A stretch of DNA of 64,000 nt from Mesorhizobium sp. WSM4313 (lineage in GTDB: Bacteria > Pseudomonadota > Alphaproteobacteria > Rhizobiales > Rhizobiaceae): assembly GCF_002294725.1 (NCBI RefSeq), contig NZ_NSFT01000004.1:1-64000 (forward strand). Reading direction: 5' to 3'. The position numbers and the translations under genes are program-made. Positions within the stretch are counted from its first letter, which is position 1. Every line of letters starts with the position of its first letter. Positions 16,832 through 26,058 of this stretch are shown one piece after another. The notes under the pieces are model-generated. The model saw only the letters and a list, made by a program, of their open reading frames with translations. It was not told where the DNA came from and did no database searches.

Positions 16832-16972
16832 GGTGTGTTGATATTCAGGTGAGGCCGGCCTGCAAATGCGGGTTTCCTGCGCTTCCGGTGCTCACGTACT
16901 TTGAGTGCGCTCCGCTCCGGTTCTCGGAATCCATCATTTTCGGCGCGGCCTGACCTGAATCTCAATACACCT
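16831..16972. repeat. Palindromic intergenic element, family A copy 3
   Basis: A 142-bp element with inverted ends (GGTGTGTTGATATTCAGGT / ACCTGAATCTCAATACACC) and the same interior as 15441-15579. As with that copy, the first base overlaps the upstream stop codon. The end arms carry compensating differences relative to copy 2 (GTGTGTTG pairs with CAATACAC), which suggests that the stem is maintained. Confidence 0.9.
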
Positions 16973-17096
16973 TGCAGCGTAGCACGCGTCACTGACGCAC
17001 ATTTACATTCGTCCGCCGACGGACTATTGCCGCGCATGATTATGGCGCAATCTGCTGATAGCGCCGTGTTCGATCGATAAGGCAGGACGCGCCCGA

Positions 17097-19004
17097 GTGA
17101 AGCCAGACACGCCGCTGCTCGACAAGGTCCGCATTCCGGCGGATTTGCGGACGCTTGATGAGAGCGCGCTGCCGCAGCTTGCCGCGGAACTCCGCGCCGA
17201 GCTCATCGACGCCGTGTCGCAGACCGGCGGCCATCTCGGCGCCGGCCTCGGCGTCGTCGAACTGACCGTCGCGCTGCATTATGTCTTCAACACCCCGCAG
17301 GATCGGCTGATCTGGGACGTCGGCCACCAGGCCTATCCGCATAAGATCCTGACCGGCCGCCGCGACCGCATCCGCACGCTGCGCCAGGAAGGCGGCCTCT
17401 CCGGCTTCACCCGGCGGGCCGAGAGCGAATACGACCCGTTCGGCGCCGCGCATTCCTCGACCTCAATTTCGGCCGGTCTCGGCATGGCCATGGCCCGCGA
17501 CTTGTCGGGCGGCCGCAACAATGTCATTTCCGTCATCGGCGACGGCTCGATGTCGGCCGGCATGGCTTTCGAGGCGCTGAACAATGCCGGCGCGCTCGAC
17601 GCCCGGCTGATTGTCATCCTCAACGACAACGACATGTCGATCGCGCCGCCGACCGGCGCCATGAGCGCCTATCTGGCGAGGCTCGCCTCCGGCAAGGCCT
17701 ATCTGGGCCTTCGCGATTTCGGCAAGAAGCTGACATCCTATCTAGGCAAGCGCGCCGACCGCGCCATCACCCGTGCGGTCGAGCATGCGCGTGGTTACGT
17801 CACCGGCGGCACCTTGTTCGAGGAGCTCGGCTTCTACCATATCGGCCCCATCGACGGTCACAATCTCGAACATCTGATCCCGGTGCTGAGGAACGTCCGT
17901 GACAATGGCAAAGGCCCGGTGCTGATCCATGTCGTGACCCAGAAGGGCAAGGGCTACGCGCCGGCGGAAGCCGCGGCCGACAAATATCACGGCGTCAACA
18001 AGTTCGACGTCATCACCGGCGCGCAGGCCAAGGCGCCGGCCAACGCGCCCGCCTACACCAAGGTCTTCGCCGAAAGCCTGATCCAGGAAGCGCGCGAGGA
18101 CGACCGCATCGTCGCCATCACCGCCGCCATGCCGAGCGGCACCGGTCTCGATCTCTTCGGCGAGGTGTTTCCGAAGCGAACCTTCGATGTCGGCATTGCC
18201 GAGCAGCATGCGGTGACCTTCGCCGCCGGCCTTGCTACTGAAGGCTACAAGCCTTTTGCCGCCATCTATTCTACCTTCCTGCAACGCGCCTACGACCAGG
18301 TCGTCCATGACGTTGCGATCCAGAAACTGCCGGTGCGCTTCCCCATCGACCGCGCCGGTTTCGTCGGCGCCGACGGCGCCACCCACTGCGGCGCTTTCGA
18401 TACGACCTTCCTGACCACGCTGCCGGGCTTCGTCGTCATGGCCGCCGCCGATGAGGCCGAGCTTCGCCACATGGTGCGCACCGCGGCTGCCTATGATGAC
18501 GGTCCGATCGCCTTCCGCTATCCGCGCGGCAACGGCGTCGGCGTCGACATGCCGGAGCGCGGCTCGCTGCTCGAGATCGGCAGGGGCCGCATCCTCAAAG
18601 AAGGGACCAAGGTCGCGCTGCTTTCCTTCGGCACGCGGCTGCAGGATTGCCTGTTGGCGGCCGAGGAACTTGGCGCTGCCGGTCTTTCCACCACCGTTGC
18701 CGACGCCCGCTTCGCCAAGCCGCTGGACGAGAATCTCATCCGGCGGCTCGCCCGTTCGCATGAGGTGCTGGTGACCGTGGAAGAGGGCGCCATCGGCGGC
18801 TTCGCCAGCCAGGTGCTGCACTTCCTCGCCCATGAAGGCCTTCTCGAAAGCGGCCTCAAGGTGCGCCCGCTGGTGCTGCCGGACGCGTTCACCGACCATG
18901 CCAAGCCGGAGAAGATGTATGCCGATGCCGGGCTGGATTCGGCAGGCATCGTACGCACGGTCTTCGCCGCGCTCGGTCGCGGCGTGCAGGCGCAGCGCGC
19001 CTGA
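17097..19004 (+). CDS. dxs: 1-deoxy-D-xylulose-5-phosphate synthase
   Basis: A 635-residue thiamine-diphosphate enzyme that condenses pyruvate and glyceraldehyde 3-phosphate, the first step of the non-mevalonate isoprenoid pathway. The ThDP-binding [18 protein letters not shown] motif, the N-terminal [20 protein letters not shown] and the [17 protein letters not shown] stretch are all clear. The start is a GTG at 17097 with GGCAGGA upstream, and the length is normal. The later pathway gene ispH also lies in this window at 35638. Confidence 0.96.
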   Translation: MKPDTPLLDKVRIPADLRTLDESALPQLAAELRAELIDAVSQTGGHLGAGLGVVELTVALHYVFNTPQDRLIWDVGHQAYPHKILTGRRDRIRTLRQEGGLSGFTRRAESEYDPFGAAHSSTSISAGLGMAMARDLSGGRNNVISVIGDGSMSAGMAFEALNNAGALDARLIVILNDNDMSIAPPTGAMSAYLARLASGKAYLGLRDFGKKLTSYLGKRADRAITRAVEHARGYVTGGTLFEELGFYHIGPIDGHNLEHLIPVLRNVRDNGKGPVLIHVVTQKGKGYAPAEAAADKYHGVNKFDVITGAQAKAPANAPAYTKVFAESLIQEAREDDRIVAITAAMPSGTGLDLFGEVFPKRTFDVGIAEQHAVTFAAGLATEGYKPFAAIYSTFLQRAYDQVVHDVAIQKLPVRFPIDRAGFVGADGATHCGAFDTTFLTTLPGFVVMAAADEAELRHMVRTAAAYDDGPIAFRYPRGNGVGVDMPERGSLLEIGRGRILKEGTKVALLSFGTRLQDCLLAAEELGAAGLSTTVADARFAKPLDENLIRRLARSHEVLVTVEEGAIGGFASQVLHFLAHEGLLESGLKVRPLVLPDAFTDHAKPEKMYADAGLDSAGIVRTVFAALGRGVQAQRA

Positions 19005-19154
19005 ATCAGAGCTTCAAGCGGTGAATCGTTTTGCCGGATGCCAGATGTAGGTATCTGTTAACGCTCCCGTTTGGCGGTTCGCTTACCCTGTCTCTTGGCC
19101 GATTTTCAACGGCGCCCTGCTAGAAACTCGGGCCAGGCAGGGAGACAACCAAAA

Positions 19155-19442
19155 ATGAGAACGCTTCTGTGCGGAGTAGCCCTTTTGGCGGCCGTGACGG
19201 CGTCGGCGGCAGCCGAAACACGTTACGACCGCAATCTCGAAAAGGCGGTGCTGGATATCGTTGCCGGCAAGATGGGCAATATTCGCGGCGGCTTCTCCTA
19301 TAAGCAGGTTCCTCAACTCGTCGTGCTGCCGGATGCAGGTCCCGTCGCGCCCACTCCGGTTGAGCCGCCGCGCAAGCAAGCCTCCGGCAATGACGGCCTG
19401 ATGCCCGCCGTCGAGCGCCAGGTTTCGCGCACCATTTTTTAG
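19155..19442 (+). CDS. Small secreted hypothetical protein
   Basis: A 95-residue protein with a signal peptide (MRTLLCGVALLAAVTASAAA, cleavage near AAA-ETR). A short mature part follows that contains AVLDIVAGKMGNIRGGFSYKQ and a Pro-rich tail. I do not recognise a family. The ATG at 19155 has GGGAG upstream. Its stop overlaps that of the convergent GFA gene by four bases. Confidence 0.65.
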   Translation: MRTLLCGVALLAAVTASAAAETRYDRNLEKAVLDIVAGKMGNIRGGFSYKQVPQLVVLPDAGPVAPTPVEPPRKQASGNDGLMPAVERQVSRTIF

Positions 19443-19840
19443 AACCACATATCGCGCACGCAGCGGCCGTCGCGCGGCAGGTCGTCAAAAGTGTCGAGGC
19501 CGTCGAAATGGTCGATCGGCAGGTCGGCGACCTCCTCGGGCGGCGCAAGCCTGACATTGACAGCGATGCGCGTGCGGCCGCTTTCGCCGGAGCGCAGGCC
19601 ACGCCAGGCGACCACGCAGGCGCAGGTCGGACAGAACAGGATTTCCAGCGCGGGCTCCGCCACCTCGGCGCGTGTGTACGATTTCAGCGGTCCGGCGACG
19701 CGGATGCGCTCATCGACATAGTCATAGGCCCAGAGCGCTCCGTAGCGGCGGCAAAGCGTGCAATTGCATGCGGTGATACCACCGGGATCGCCTTCCAGCG
19801 TCCAATGAACTGCGCCGCAATGACAGGTACCCCTCAGCAT
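19439..19840 (-). CDS. GFA (CENP-V/glutathione-dependent formaldehyde-activating enzyme-like) family protein
   Basis: A 133-residue zinc-binding protein with the family's cysteine pattern: GTCHCGAVHW, CNCTLCRRYGALW and FCPTCACVV. Members bind zinc through these Cys sets. Only a few are shown to act on the glutathione-formaldehyde adduct, so the reaction is uncertain. The ATG at 19840 is chosen because GGAGG sits just upstream. An in-frame ATG at 19909 would add 23 residues without family similarity. Confidence 0.82.
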   Translation of the reverse strand: MLRGTCHCGAVHWTLEGDPGGITACNCTLCRRYGALWAYDYVDERIRVAGPLKSYTRAEVAEPALEILFCPTCACVVAWRGLRSGESGRTRIAVNVRLAPPEEVADLPIDHFDGLDTFDDLPRDGRCVRDMWF

Positions 19841-19947
19841 TGCCACCTCCACCGGCTGACGAACCGCCTGTTCCTCTCGGCATTCTGCAGCCTCTTGCGC
19901 CATATTCAACCATTGCGTTCGCGCCCGGCTTTCGCCAATGAAGGCCG

Positions 19948-20715
19948 ATGAGTTCCCCTTTGCCAGCCAGCCGGCGCCAGCGGCTCGACGAATTGCTCGT
20001 CGGGCGCGGTCTGTTTGCCAGCCGTTCGCGCGCCCGCGACGCGATCGAGCGCGGCACGGTGACGGTTGACGGCGCCGTCGCCCGCAAGCCCGGCCAGCCC
20101 GTCGCGCCGGACTGCCTGGTCGCCATCGACGATCCGGCGCGGGCCTATGTATCGCGCGCGGCGCTGAAGCTGATCGCCGGCCTCGACCGTTTCGGCCTCG
20201 ATCCTTCCGGCAGCGAAGCGCTCGATGTCGGCGCCTCGACGGGCGGCTTCACCCAGGTGCTGCTCGAGCGCCGCGCGGCCCATGTCACGGCGATCGATGT
20301 CGGTCACGGCCAGATCCATCCCGACATTGCCGGCGACCCGCGTGTGACGGTGATCGAAGGACTGAACGCCCGCGATCTGACGGCCGCCGATCTCGGCGGC
20401 CGCGTTCCCGGTTTCCTTGTCTGCGACGTCAGCTTCATCTCGCTGAAGCTGGCGCTGCCGCCGGCGCTGGAATTGGCGGGCGAGGGCGCCAAGGCAGTTC
20501 TGCTGGTCAAGCCGCAATTCGAGGCGGGCCGTGAGGCCATCGGCAAGGGCGGCCTGCTCAAGGATCCGGGCGATGCCGATCGGATTGCCGCAAATTTGCG
20601 CGACTGGCTGGCCGGCGTTCCCGGCTGGCGCGTGCTGGGACTCGAGCCGTCGCCGATCGAAGGCGGCGACGGCAACCGCGAGTTCCTGCTCGCCGCCATG
20701 AAGGACGGGCGATGA
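19948..20715 (+). CDS. tlyA: TlyA family rRNA (cytidine-2'-O)-methyltransferase
   Basis: A 255-residue protein with an N-terminal S4 RNA-binding domain (RLDELLVGRGLFASRSRARDAI) and a C-terminal FtsJ-type methyltransferase (DVGASTGGFTQVLL as the SAM site, VCDVSFISLKLALP and LVKPQFEAG). TlyA proteins methylate 16S and 23S rRNA; some were first described as hemolysins. It overlaps the following RNA methyltransferase gene by four bases (ATGA), so the pair is translationally coupled. Confidence 0.92.
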   Translation: MSSPLPASRRQRLDELLVGRGLFASRSRARDAIERGTVTVDGAVARKPGQPVAPDCLVAIDDPARAYVSRAALKLIAGLDRFGLDPSGSEALDVGASTGGFTQVLLERRAAHVTAIDVGHGQIHPDIAGDPRVTVIEGLNARDLTAADLGGRVPGFLVCDVSFISLKLALPPALELAGEGAKAVLLVKPQFEAGREAIGKGGLLKDPGDADRIAANLRDWLAGVPGWRVLGLEPSPIEGGDGNREFLLAAMKDGR

Positions 20716-21953
20716 GCACACGCTTCACCATTGCAAGGCTGGGCTCGCAGGGCGACGGTATCGCCAATGCCGAAGGCGGGGAGGTCTTCATCCCGTTCAC
20801 GCTGCCGGGCGAGACGGTCACGGCCGCGCGCCAGAAGGACCGCGCCGCGCTGATGTCGGTATTGGAAGCCTCGCCGCTCAGGATCGATCCCGCCTGCCGC
20901 CATTTCACCGAATGCGGCGGCTGCGCGCTGCAGCATTACGAGGCTGGAGCCTACCGGCAATGGAAGCGCGAGAGGGTCGTGCAGGCGCTGAAGCTCAAGG
21001 GCATCGCTTGCGACATCGCTGCGCTGGTGCCTTGCGCGCCGCACACCCGCCGCCGCGTCACCTTCAGTGCCAGGCGCACGGACGCCGGCATGCTGCTGGG
21101 CTTCGTGCGCGCGCTGTCTTCCGAGATCATCCCGATCGAGGAATGCCCGATCTCGCTGCCCGCGATCGTCTCGGCGCTTGACAAACTGCGCGCCCTGGCC
21201 GGCTTGGTCTGCGCCACCCCGAAGGCATTTCATATGACGGTGACCGTCACCGCTTCAGGCCTCGACGTGGCTGTGCACGATGCCGGCAAGCTTGGCGACC
21301 ATCAGCGCCGTATCGCGTCCAATTTCGTCTTGGCCGAAGGCCTGGCAAGGCTTTCCGTCGACGGCGAGATCATCGTCGAGCCGAAGAAGCCGGTGGTGCA
21401 GTTCGGGCCCGTCGCGGTCGCCGTGCCGCCGGGCGCCTTCCTGCAGGCGACAGAGGCCGCCGAGCAGGTGATGGCAAGCCTCGTCGGCCAGCATCTGTCG
21501 CGCGCCAGGAAGATCGCGGACCTGTTTGCCGGCTGCGGCAGCTTCGCGCTCAGGCTCGGCGCGCAATCCGAGGTCCATGCCGTCGAGGGCGATGCGCCGG
21601 CGCTTGCCGCGCTCGACCGCGCCTTCCGCTTTGCCAGCGGCCTGAAGCGGGTGACCAGCGAACGCCGCGACCTGTTCCGCCGGCCGCTGACCTTCAAGGA
21701 GTTGAACGTCTTCGACGGGCTGGTCTTCGATCCGCCGCGCGCCGGCGCCGAGGACCAGTCGAAGCAGATCGCCCGCTCCGACGTGCCGCTGGTCGCCGCG
21801 GTGTCCTGCAATCCGGTGACGCTCGCGCGCGATCTGCGCATCCTGATCGATGGCGGCTACACGCTGAAGAGCGTCACGCCGATCGACCAGTTCCTGTGGT
21901 CGCCGCATGTCGAGGCGGTCGCGCTTTTGGAGAAGCCGAAGCGGCGGCGGTAG
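20712..21953 (+). CDS. TrmA/RlmD-type SAM-dependent RNA (uracil-C5) methyltransferase
   Basis: A 413-residue protein with an N-terminal TRAM-like region and the iron-sulfur cysteine pattern CRHFTECGGC (C-X5-C-X2-C) near residue 62. The SAM site is DLFAGCGSFALRLG, followed by FDPPRAGAE and the catalytic SCNPVTLARDL. These mark the RNA m5U methyltransferases. Whether the target is tRNA or 23S rRNA cannot be decided. It is coupled to tlyA, so this is a two-gene RNA modification operon. Confidence 0.92.
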   Translation: MSTRFTIARLGSQGDGIANAEGGEVFIPFTLPGETVTAARQKDRAALMSVLEASPLRIDPACRHFTECGGCALQHYEAGAYRQWKRERVVQALKLKGIACDIAALVPCAPHTRRRVTFSARRTDAGMLLGFVRALSSEIIPIEECPISLPAIVSALDKLRALAGLVCATPKAFHMTVTVTASGLDVAVHDAGKLGDHQRRIASNFVLAEGLARLSVDGEIIVEPKKPVVQFGPVAVAVPPGAFLQATEAAEQVMASLVGQHLSRARKIADLFAGCGSFALRLGAQSEVHAVEGDAPALAALDRAFRFASGLKRVTSERRDLFRRPLTFKELNVFDGLVFDPPRAGAEDQSKQIARSDVPLVAAVSCNPVTLARDLRILIDGGYTLKSVTPIDQFLWSPHVEAVALLEKPKRRR

Positions 21954-22121
21954 CTCGCGGCCGGAGGCTCGCGTGAAAACTGTGAAGCCTCTGTTCTTTC
22001 GACGAAATTGCGCCCTAAAGCCGCCTTTTTGCAGGGTCTTAATTCTGCGGTTAGGGAAACATTCCTGCCTCTCCGGCGTTGTCGCGTTGGACGAAATGGC
22101 GGACAAGGATGGCGGATTGCA

Positions 22122-24956
22122 ATGCGCTCGCTTCGGAAAGTCATCGGCCTTGTCGTCATTCTCATCGCGTTCGCCGTCGCGTCCACGACGTGCGCGCTCG
22201 CCCAACAGCAGAAACGTCTCGCATTCGTCATCGGCAACGCCGCCTATCCGTCGGATGCGCTGGTCACCTCCGCGAATGACGCCGGCCTGATCGCCCAGAC
22301 CCTGCAGGCAGCAGGGTTCGATGTGGTCGGCGCGCGCGATGTCGACCAGGAATCGTTGCGCGGCGCGCTGCGCGATTTCCTTGGAAAGGTTTCCGCCGCC
22401 GGCCCGGACGCGACCGTTTTCGTATACCTGGCCGGCCGCGGCGTGCAGTTCGAAGGTGAGAACTATTTCTTGCCGGTCGACGCCCAGATCGCCAATCCGG
22501 CCGACGTGCCGCTGCAGGCCATGCGGCTCTCCGATATCACCAAGTCCCTGGCGGGATTGCCGGCGAAGGTCAATATCGTCGTCCTCGACGCGGCTCGGCC
22601 CAATGGCCTTCCGAAAATGAGCCAGCCGCTGGCCGGCGGTCTCGCGCTGGTCGACCCCGACCCCAACATGCTGATTGCGTTCAACGCGGCGCCCGGAACG
22701 GTTGCGCCGGAAGGCAAGGGCCCATACGGCGCCTATGCTCAGGCGCTCGCCGAGATGATGCGGGAAGGCGGCATAGCGCTTGACGATGTTTTCGACCGCA
22801 CGCGGCTACGCGTCAACGAGGTGACGCAAGGTGCCGAAATTCCGTGGGACGCTTCGAAGATCAGCGCGCCTTTCGTGTTCTTCGAACGCGCTCCGGACGC
22901 GCCGCCGCCGAAGGTTTCGGAGGCCGAAGAACGGGCCAACCGGACCAGGCCGATCCGCGACTTCAATGCGCATGACGCCTATGTCGCGGCACTCGACCGC
23001 GATACCATGCGCGGCTACGAGGAGTTCCTCGTTGCCTATCCGCACGATCCGATGGCCAAGCGTGTGCGGGCCATCATCGCGGCGCGACGCGAGGCGATCA
23101 CCTGGCGCGAAACATGGCTGCGGGACACGCCGGAGGCTTATTGGTCCTATCTCGAGCGTTATCCGCACGGGCTGCATGCCTGGGACGCGCGCCGCCGGCT
23201 GGAGCATTTCGACGCCGAGCTCGAGCCACCGACGAGCTTCACTGTCATCGTCTACGACGTGCCGCCGCCGCCGCCGGAGGAAATCATCTATGTCGACAGG
23301 CCGGTGCTCTATTTCGACGATCCCGATTTCGACTTCGAGCCGCCGCCGCCGATCGACGTGATATTCCTGCCGCCGCCGCCGCCCGATTTCGTCGTGCTGC
23401 CGCCGCCCCCGCCGCCGGTCGATGTTTACGTCCTGCCGACGCCGGTCTTCGTCCCCGTGCCGGTTTGGGTCAGGCCGCCGCGTGACATTGCGCCGCCGCC
23501 GAACGACATCATCTTCAACAACATTCACAACACGACCGTCATCAACAACAACACGACGATCAACAACGAGCCGGCCAATCAGGCCCGACAGCCAAACGCA
23601 AATGCACCCAGCGGCCTCACCACCGGGCAGAAGATGGCGGTTGGTGCGGGCGCGGCCTCGCTGGCGGCCAAGGTGGCGTTGCCGCCGTTGCTGCAGAAAA
23701 GGGCGGCGCTGTTCAAGCAAAATCAGGGCGGCCAGCCGCTGAAGCCGGGCCAGGCTGCCACTCAGGGCCAGCAGCCTGGTGAGACGCCGCAATCGCTGAA
23801 ACCGGGCCAGGCTGTCACGCAGGGCCAGCAGCCGGGTGTGACGCCGCAGGCGAGGACGATGGGCAAGCTCTCGACTGATCACGCCTTGCCGGGAGCTGAC
23901 GGCAGAGCGCTGCCGCTCGTCAACGGCAAGCCGGTGCTCAACGGCCAGAACGCGCCCAACAGGAGGGTGCTGGGCAAGCAAGGCCCTGTGAGCGGCAACC
24001 AGCAGGCTACCGGGAATGCCGGCCCCCCCGTCACGGGCAACGACCAGCAGAACGGAGTTCTCGACGATCAGGGCAAGAAGAACAAGTTCCGCAAGCTGCC
24101 GACCGTCAATGGCGCGCCGGGCGAGAACGGGCAGAACGCCCAGCAGAGGTTCGGGAAGAACAATGCGAATGCGTTGTCCGGCCAGAACGAAGGCAGACCG
24201 AGGAAGCTGACACGCAAGGATCTGTCGGCAGGCCAGACAACTGTCGGCCCGAGCGATCAAGCCACGGTCAACGGAGGCGATAGAGGTAAGAAGCTTCGCA
24301 AGCTGCCGACCGTCAATGGCGCGCCAGCCGAGAACGGGCAGAACGCTCAGCAGAGGTTCGGGAAGAACAATCCGAATGCGTTGTCCGGCCAGAACGAAGG
24401 CAGACCGAGGAAGCTGACACGCAAGGATCTGTCGGGAGGCCAGACAGCCCTCAGCCCGAGCGATCAAGGCTCGGTCAACGGAGGCGACAGCGGTAAGAAG
24501 TTCCGCAAGCTGCCGACCGTCAATGGCGCGCCGGCCGACAACCGGGCGAGCGTGCAGGAGCGGCTCAGGAGAAACAATCCGAGTGTGTTCTCCGACCAGA
24601 ATCAGGGTTCGGCCAACGCAAACAGGAAGTTCCGCAGGCTGCCGAACGGCGAAGAGGGTTCCGCCGGCGCAGGCATCAACGTCCAGCGCAGCTTCAAGCA
24701 GGAAAGGCCGAACGTGCAGGTGCTCAGGCCGCAAAGGCCAGAGTTCCAGGCGCAGCCAAGGCCTCAGATACAAGAGAGACGCCTGCAGCAATTGAGGCCT
24801 GAGCCTCAGATGCAAGAAAGACGCTTGCAGCAGCAGCTACGGCCTCAGCCTCAGATACAGGAACGGCGCCTGCCGCAGCAGCCCAAGGAGCAGCCGCCGC
24901 AGGGAAACAAGAAGCCGACCTGCGGGCGTCCTGGCGAGCCGCCCTGCCAGCAGTAG
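22122..24956 (+). CDS. Secreted caspase-fold protein lacking both catalytic residues, with repeat-rich tail
   Basis: A 944-residue protein with a signal peptide (cleavage near ALA-QQQ, residue 27). Residues 31-265 form a peptidase C14 (caspase p20-like) domain: KRLAFVIGNAAYP, VFVYLAGRGVQFEGENYFLPVDA, VVLDAARPNG. In active relatives the second motif has His (YAGHG) and the third Cys (DACR). Here these are Arg106 and Ala158, so proteolysis is not expected. A charged helical region, a Pro-rich stretch (about 385-450), an Asn-rich segment, a 19-residue duplication and 69-residue tandem repeats follow. A Gln/Arg-rich C-terminus ends the protein. The ATG at 22122 gives the best signal peptide. The role may be structural or scaffolding in the envelope. 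Confidence 0.85.
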   Translation: MRSLRKVIGLVVILIAFAVASTTCALAQQQKRLAFVIGNAAYPSDALVTSANDAGLIAQTLQAAGFDVVGARDVDQESLRGALRDFLGKVSAAGPDATVFVYLAGRGVQFEGENYFLPVDAQIANPADVPLQAMRLSDITKSLAGLPAKVNIVVLDAARPNGLPKMSQPLAGGLALVDPDPNMLIAFNAAPGTVAPEGKGPYGAYAQALAEMMREGGIALDDVFDRTRLRVNEVTQGAEIPWDASKISAPFVFFERAPDAPPPKVSEAEERANRTRPIRDFNAHDAYVAALDRDTMRGYEEFLVAYPHDPMAKRVRAIIAARREAITWRETWLRDTPEAYWSYLERYPHGLHAWDARRRLEHFDAELEPPTSFTVIVYDVPPPPPEEIIYVDRPVLYFDDPDFDFEPPPPIDVIFLPPPPPDFVVLPPPPPPVDVYVLPTPVFVPVPVWVRPPRDIAPPPNDIIFNNIHNTTVINNNTTINNEPANQARQPNANAPSGLTTGQKMAVGAGAASLAAKVALPPLLQKRAALFKQNQGGQPLKPGQAATQGQQPGETPQSLKPGQAVTQGQQPGVTPQARTMGKLSTDHALPGADGRALPLVNGKPVLNGQNAPNRRVLGKQGPVSGNQQATGNAGPPVTGNDQQNGVLDDQGKKNKFRKLPTVNGAPGENGQNAQQRFGKNNANALSGQNEGRPRKLTRKDLSAGQTTVGPSDQATVNGGDRGKKLRKLPTVNGAPAENGQNAQQRFGKNNPNALSGQNEGRPRKLTRKDLSGGQTALSPSDQGSVNGGDSGKKFRKLPTVNGAPADNRASVQERLRRNNPSVFSDQNQGSANANRKFRRLPNGEEGSAGAGINVQRSFKQERPNVQVLRPQRPEFQAQPRPQIQERRLQQLRPEPQMQERRLQQQLRPQPQIQERRLPQQPKEQPPQGNKKPTCGRPGEPPCQQ
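23739..23852. repeat. Direct repeat, 57-bp unit (two copies)
   Basis: Two adjacent 57-bp units beginning CTGAAGCCGGGCCAGGC (23739) and CTGAAACCGGGCCAGGC (23796) encode the 19-residue repeat LKPGQAxTQGQQPGxTPQx inside the pseudo-caspase gene. Confidence 0.85.
24084..24560. repeat. Tandem repeat, 207-bp unit inside the pseudo-caspase gene
   Basis: Units start at 24084, 24291 and 24498, an exact 207-bp (69-codon) period; the third is partial. Each encodes K-F/L-RKLPTVNGAP, ENGQNAQQRFGKNN, SGQNEGRPRKLTRKDLS and a variable Gly/Asp-rich end. Units one and two are nearly identical at the DNA level, which suggests recent duplication or gene conversion. Confidence 0.92.
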
Positions 24957-24978
24957 GCCAGCAAGGCTTGCTTGGCCG

Positions 24979-25017
24979 CGGGCGGCAACGCCCGTTCATG
25001 GGCCGGATTTTCCGGCC
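24979..25017. terminator. Tandem hairpins after the pseudo-caspase gene
   Basis: CGGGCGGCAACGCCCG (24979-24994, six-base stem with a GCAA loop) is followed by GGCCGGATTTTCCGGCC (25001-25017, seven-base stem). They lie 23 bases past the stop codon. There is no clear T-tract, so this is a probable but not certain terminator. Confidence 0.5.
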
Positions 25018-25040
25018 TATGAATTTGCGAGGTGGAGAAC

Positions 25041-25202
25041 GTGACGGATCAGTCCGTCAAAGCAGACAAGACCGCTCTGGTCACGCCGGGAGCGATTGCG
25101 GGAAAAGGTGAAAGGTTCGGGCTCGGCGACTTCGCCATAGCCTTCCGTGCGGAATTGCATCCCAGGAAAATAGAGCGGCTCGCCGTTTCCGCGAAACGGT
25201 GA
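25041..25202 (+). CDS. Possible small ORF (53 residues)
   Basis: A GTG at 25041 preceded by GGTGGAGAAC opens a 53-codon frame ending in TGA at 25202. The product would be basic and soluble, beginning VTDQSVKADKTALV and containing GERFGLGDFAIAFRAEL. I recognise no family. The ribosome binding site is the main support, and it could equally be a chance frame in GC-rich DNA. Confidence 0.25.
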   Translation: MTDQSVKADKTALVTPGAIAGKGERFGLGDFAIAFRAELHPRKIERLAVSAKR

Positions 25203-25215
25203 AACGCTCTGGCCC

Positions 25216-25875
25216 TTACGAGCTCGGAGACAGTCGTTTCGCTGTGCCGCCGCGCTGGTTGATCGACACCCAGGTGTTCGGGTTCTGCTGCGACTGGCGT
25301 TTCAGGAAATAATAGCCGGTGGCGTTCCAGGGGCGGATTTCGTCGACCAGATTGTCCAGCACGAGATCGCCCTTGTCGGTCTTCACCGTCAGAATGGTGT
25401 GGCCCTCATTGTGGAGGTCGCGCACCACCGTCATCAGCAGCGCCTGCCGGGGGAAGCCGGCTTCCAGGAGCAGCTTGCGCTTGTAGAGCGCGTAGATCTT
25501 GCAGTCGCCCTTGCCGTCTGTCGGATAGTCCCAGTGGTCCATCGTCGTGCCCCAGTGGTCGTAATTGCTGACGGGCTTGATGGAACGGTTCGCCTTCTGG
25601 TTTACCCGCTTGAGGATGCTCATTTTCTGCGCGGTCAGCCTGACGCTTGTGGCAGGCAGGGCAGGCACGTTGCATTCCTTCGGCCGGCGATGACAGAAAT
25701 CGAGCCAGCCATATGGGACGCTGGTGCTGCCGCCGACTGCGGCGGCGCTCGCAGCCGTTAGATTGAACAGCGACGACTGCGCCGCTGCAGGGCCGACTTG
25801 CAGCGATGATGCGCCAACCAGGGAAACGAGGCCAATGAGGAAAGAAGAAGTCAGGACGCCAGGAGAACGCTGCAT
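25216..25875 (-). CDS. Transglutaminase-like cysteine peptidase (BTLCP family)
   Basis: A 219-residue exported protein with an N-terminal signal sequence (FLIGLVSLVGASSLQVGPAAAQ). The predicted catalytic triad is Cys in GKGDCKIYALYKR, His in NEGHTILTV and Asp in DLVLDNL, which is the BTLCP arrangement. Related proteins such as LapG cut surface adhesins to control biofilm release, but the usual partner genes are not adjacent, so the substrate is unknown. The ATG at 25875 is chosen; a GTG at 25887 is possible. It ends 260 bases from the convergent pseudo-caspase gene. Confidence 0.85.
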   Translation of the reverse strand: MQRSPGVLTSSFLIGLVSLVGASSLQVGPAAAQSSLFNLTAASAAAVGGSTSVPYGWLDFCHRRPKECNVPALPATSVRLTAQKMSILKRVNQKANRSIKPVSNYDHWGTTMDHWDYPTDGKGDCKIYALYKRKLLLEAGFPRQALLMTVVRDLHNEGHTILTVKTDKGDLVLDNLVDEIRPWNATGYYFLKRQSQQNPNTWVSINQRGGTAKRLSPSS

Positions 25876-26058
25876 TGCCGACACCACCGCAACGAGAAGA
25901 CTGGCGACAAGCTAATGCGCAAACGCCCGCCCCGCCAATTGAACAATTAATAATGTCCTAACACGATTGTGTTCACTTCAAGGTGGAGCCGGAATCAACC
26001 CGCCTGGCGCGCGGAGACTGCTCGGGATGGTCGTTCGTCAGGCAGTGGACGATAGACC

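Noticed and set aside
19841..19909. A longer GFA protein starting at 19909
   Set aside because: The added residues have no similarity to the family, and the internal ATG at 19840 has GGAGG at the correct distance.
22806..24815. A 669-codon antisense frame across the pseudo-caspase gene
   Set aside because: Its length is explained by the repetitive, GC-rich codons of the sense gene. It is arginine/leucine-rich with no signal or domain.
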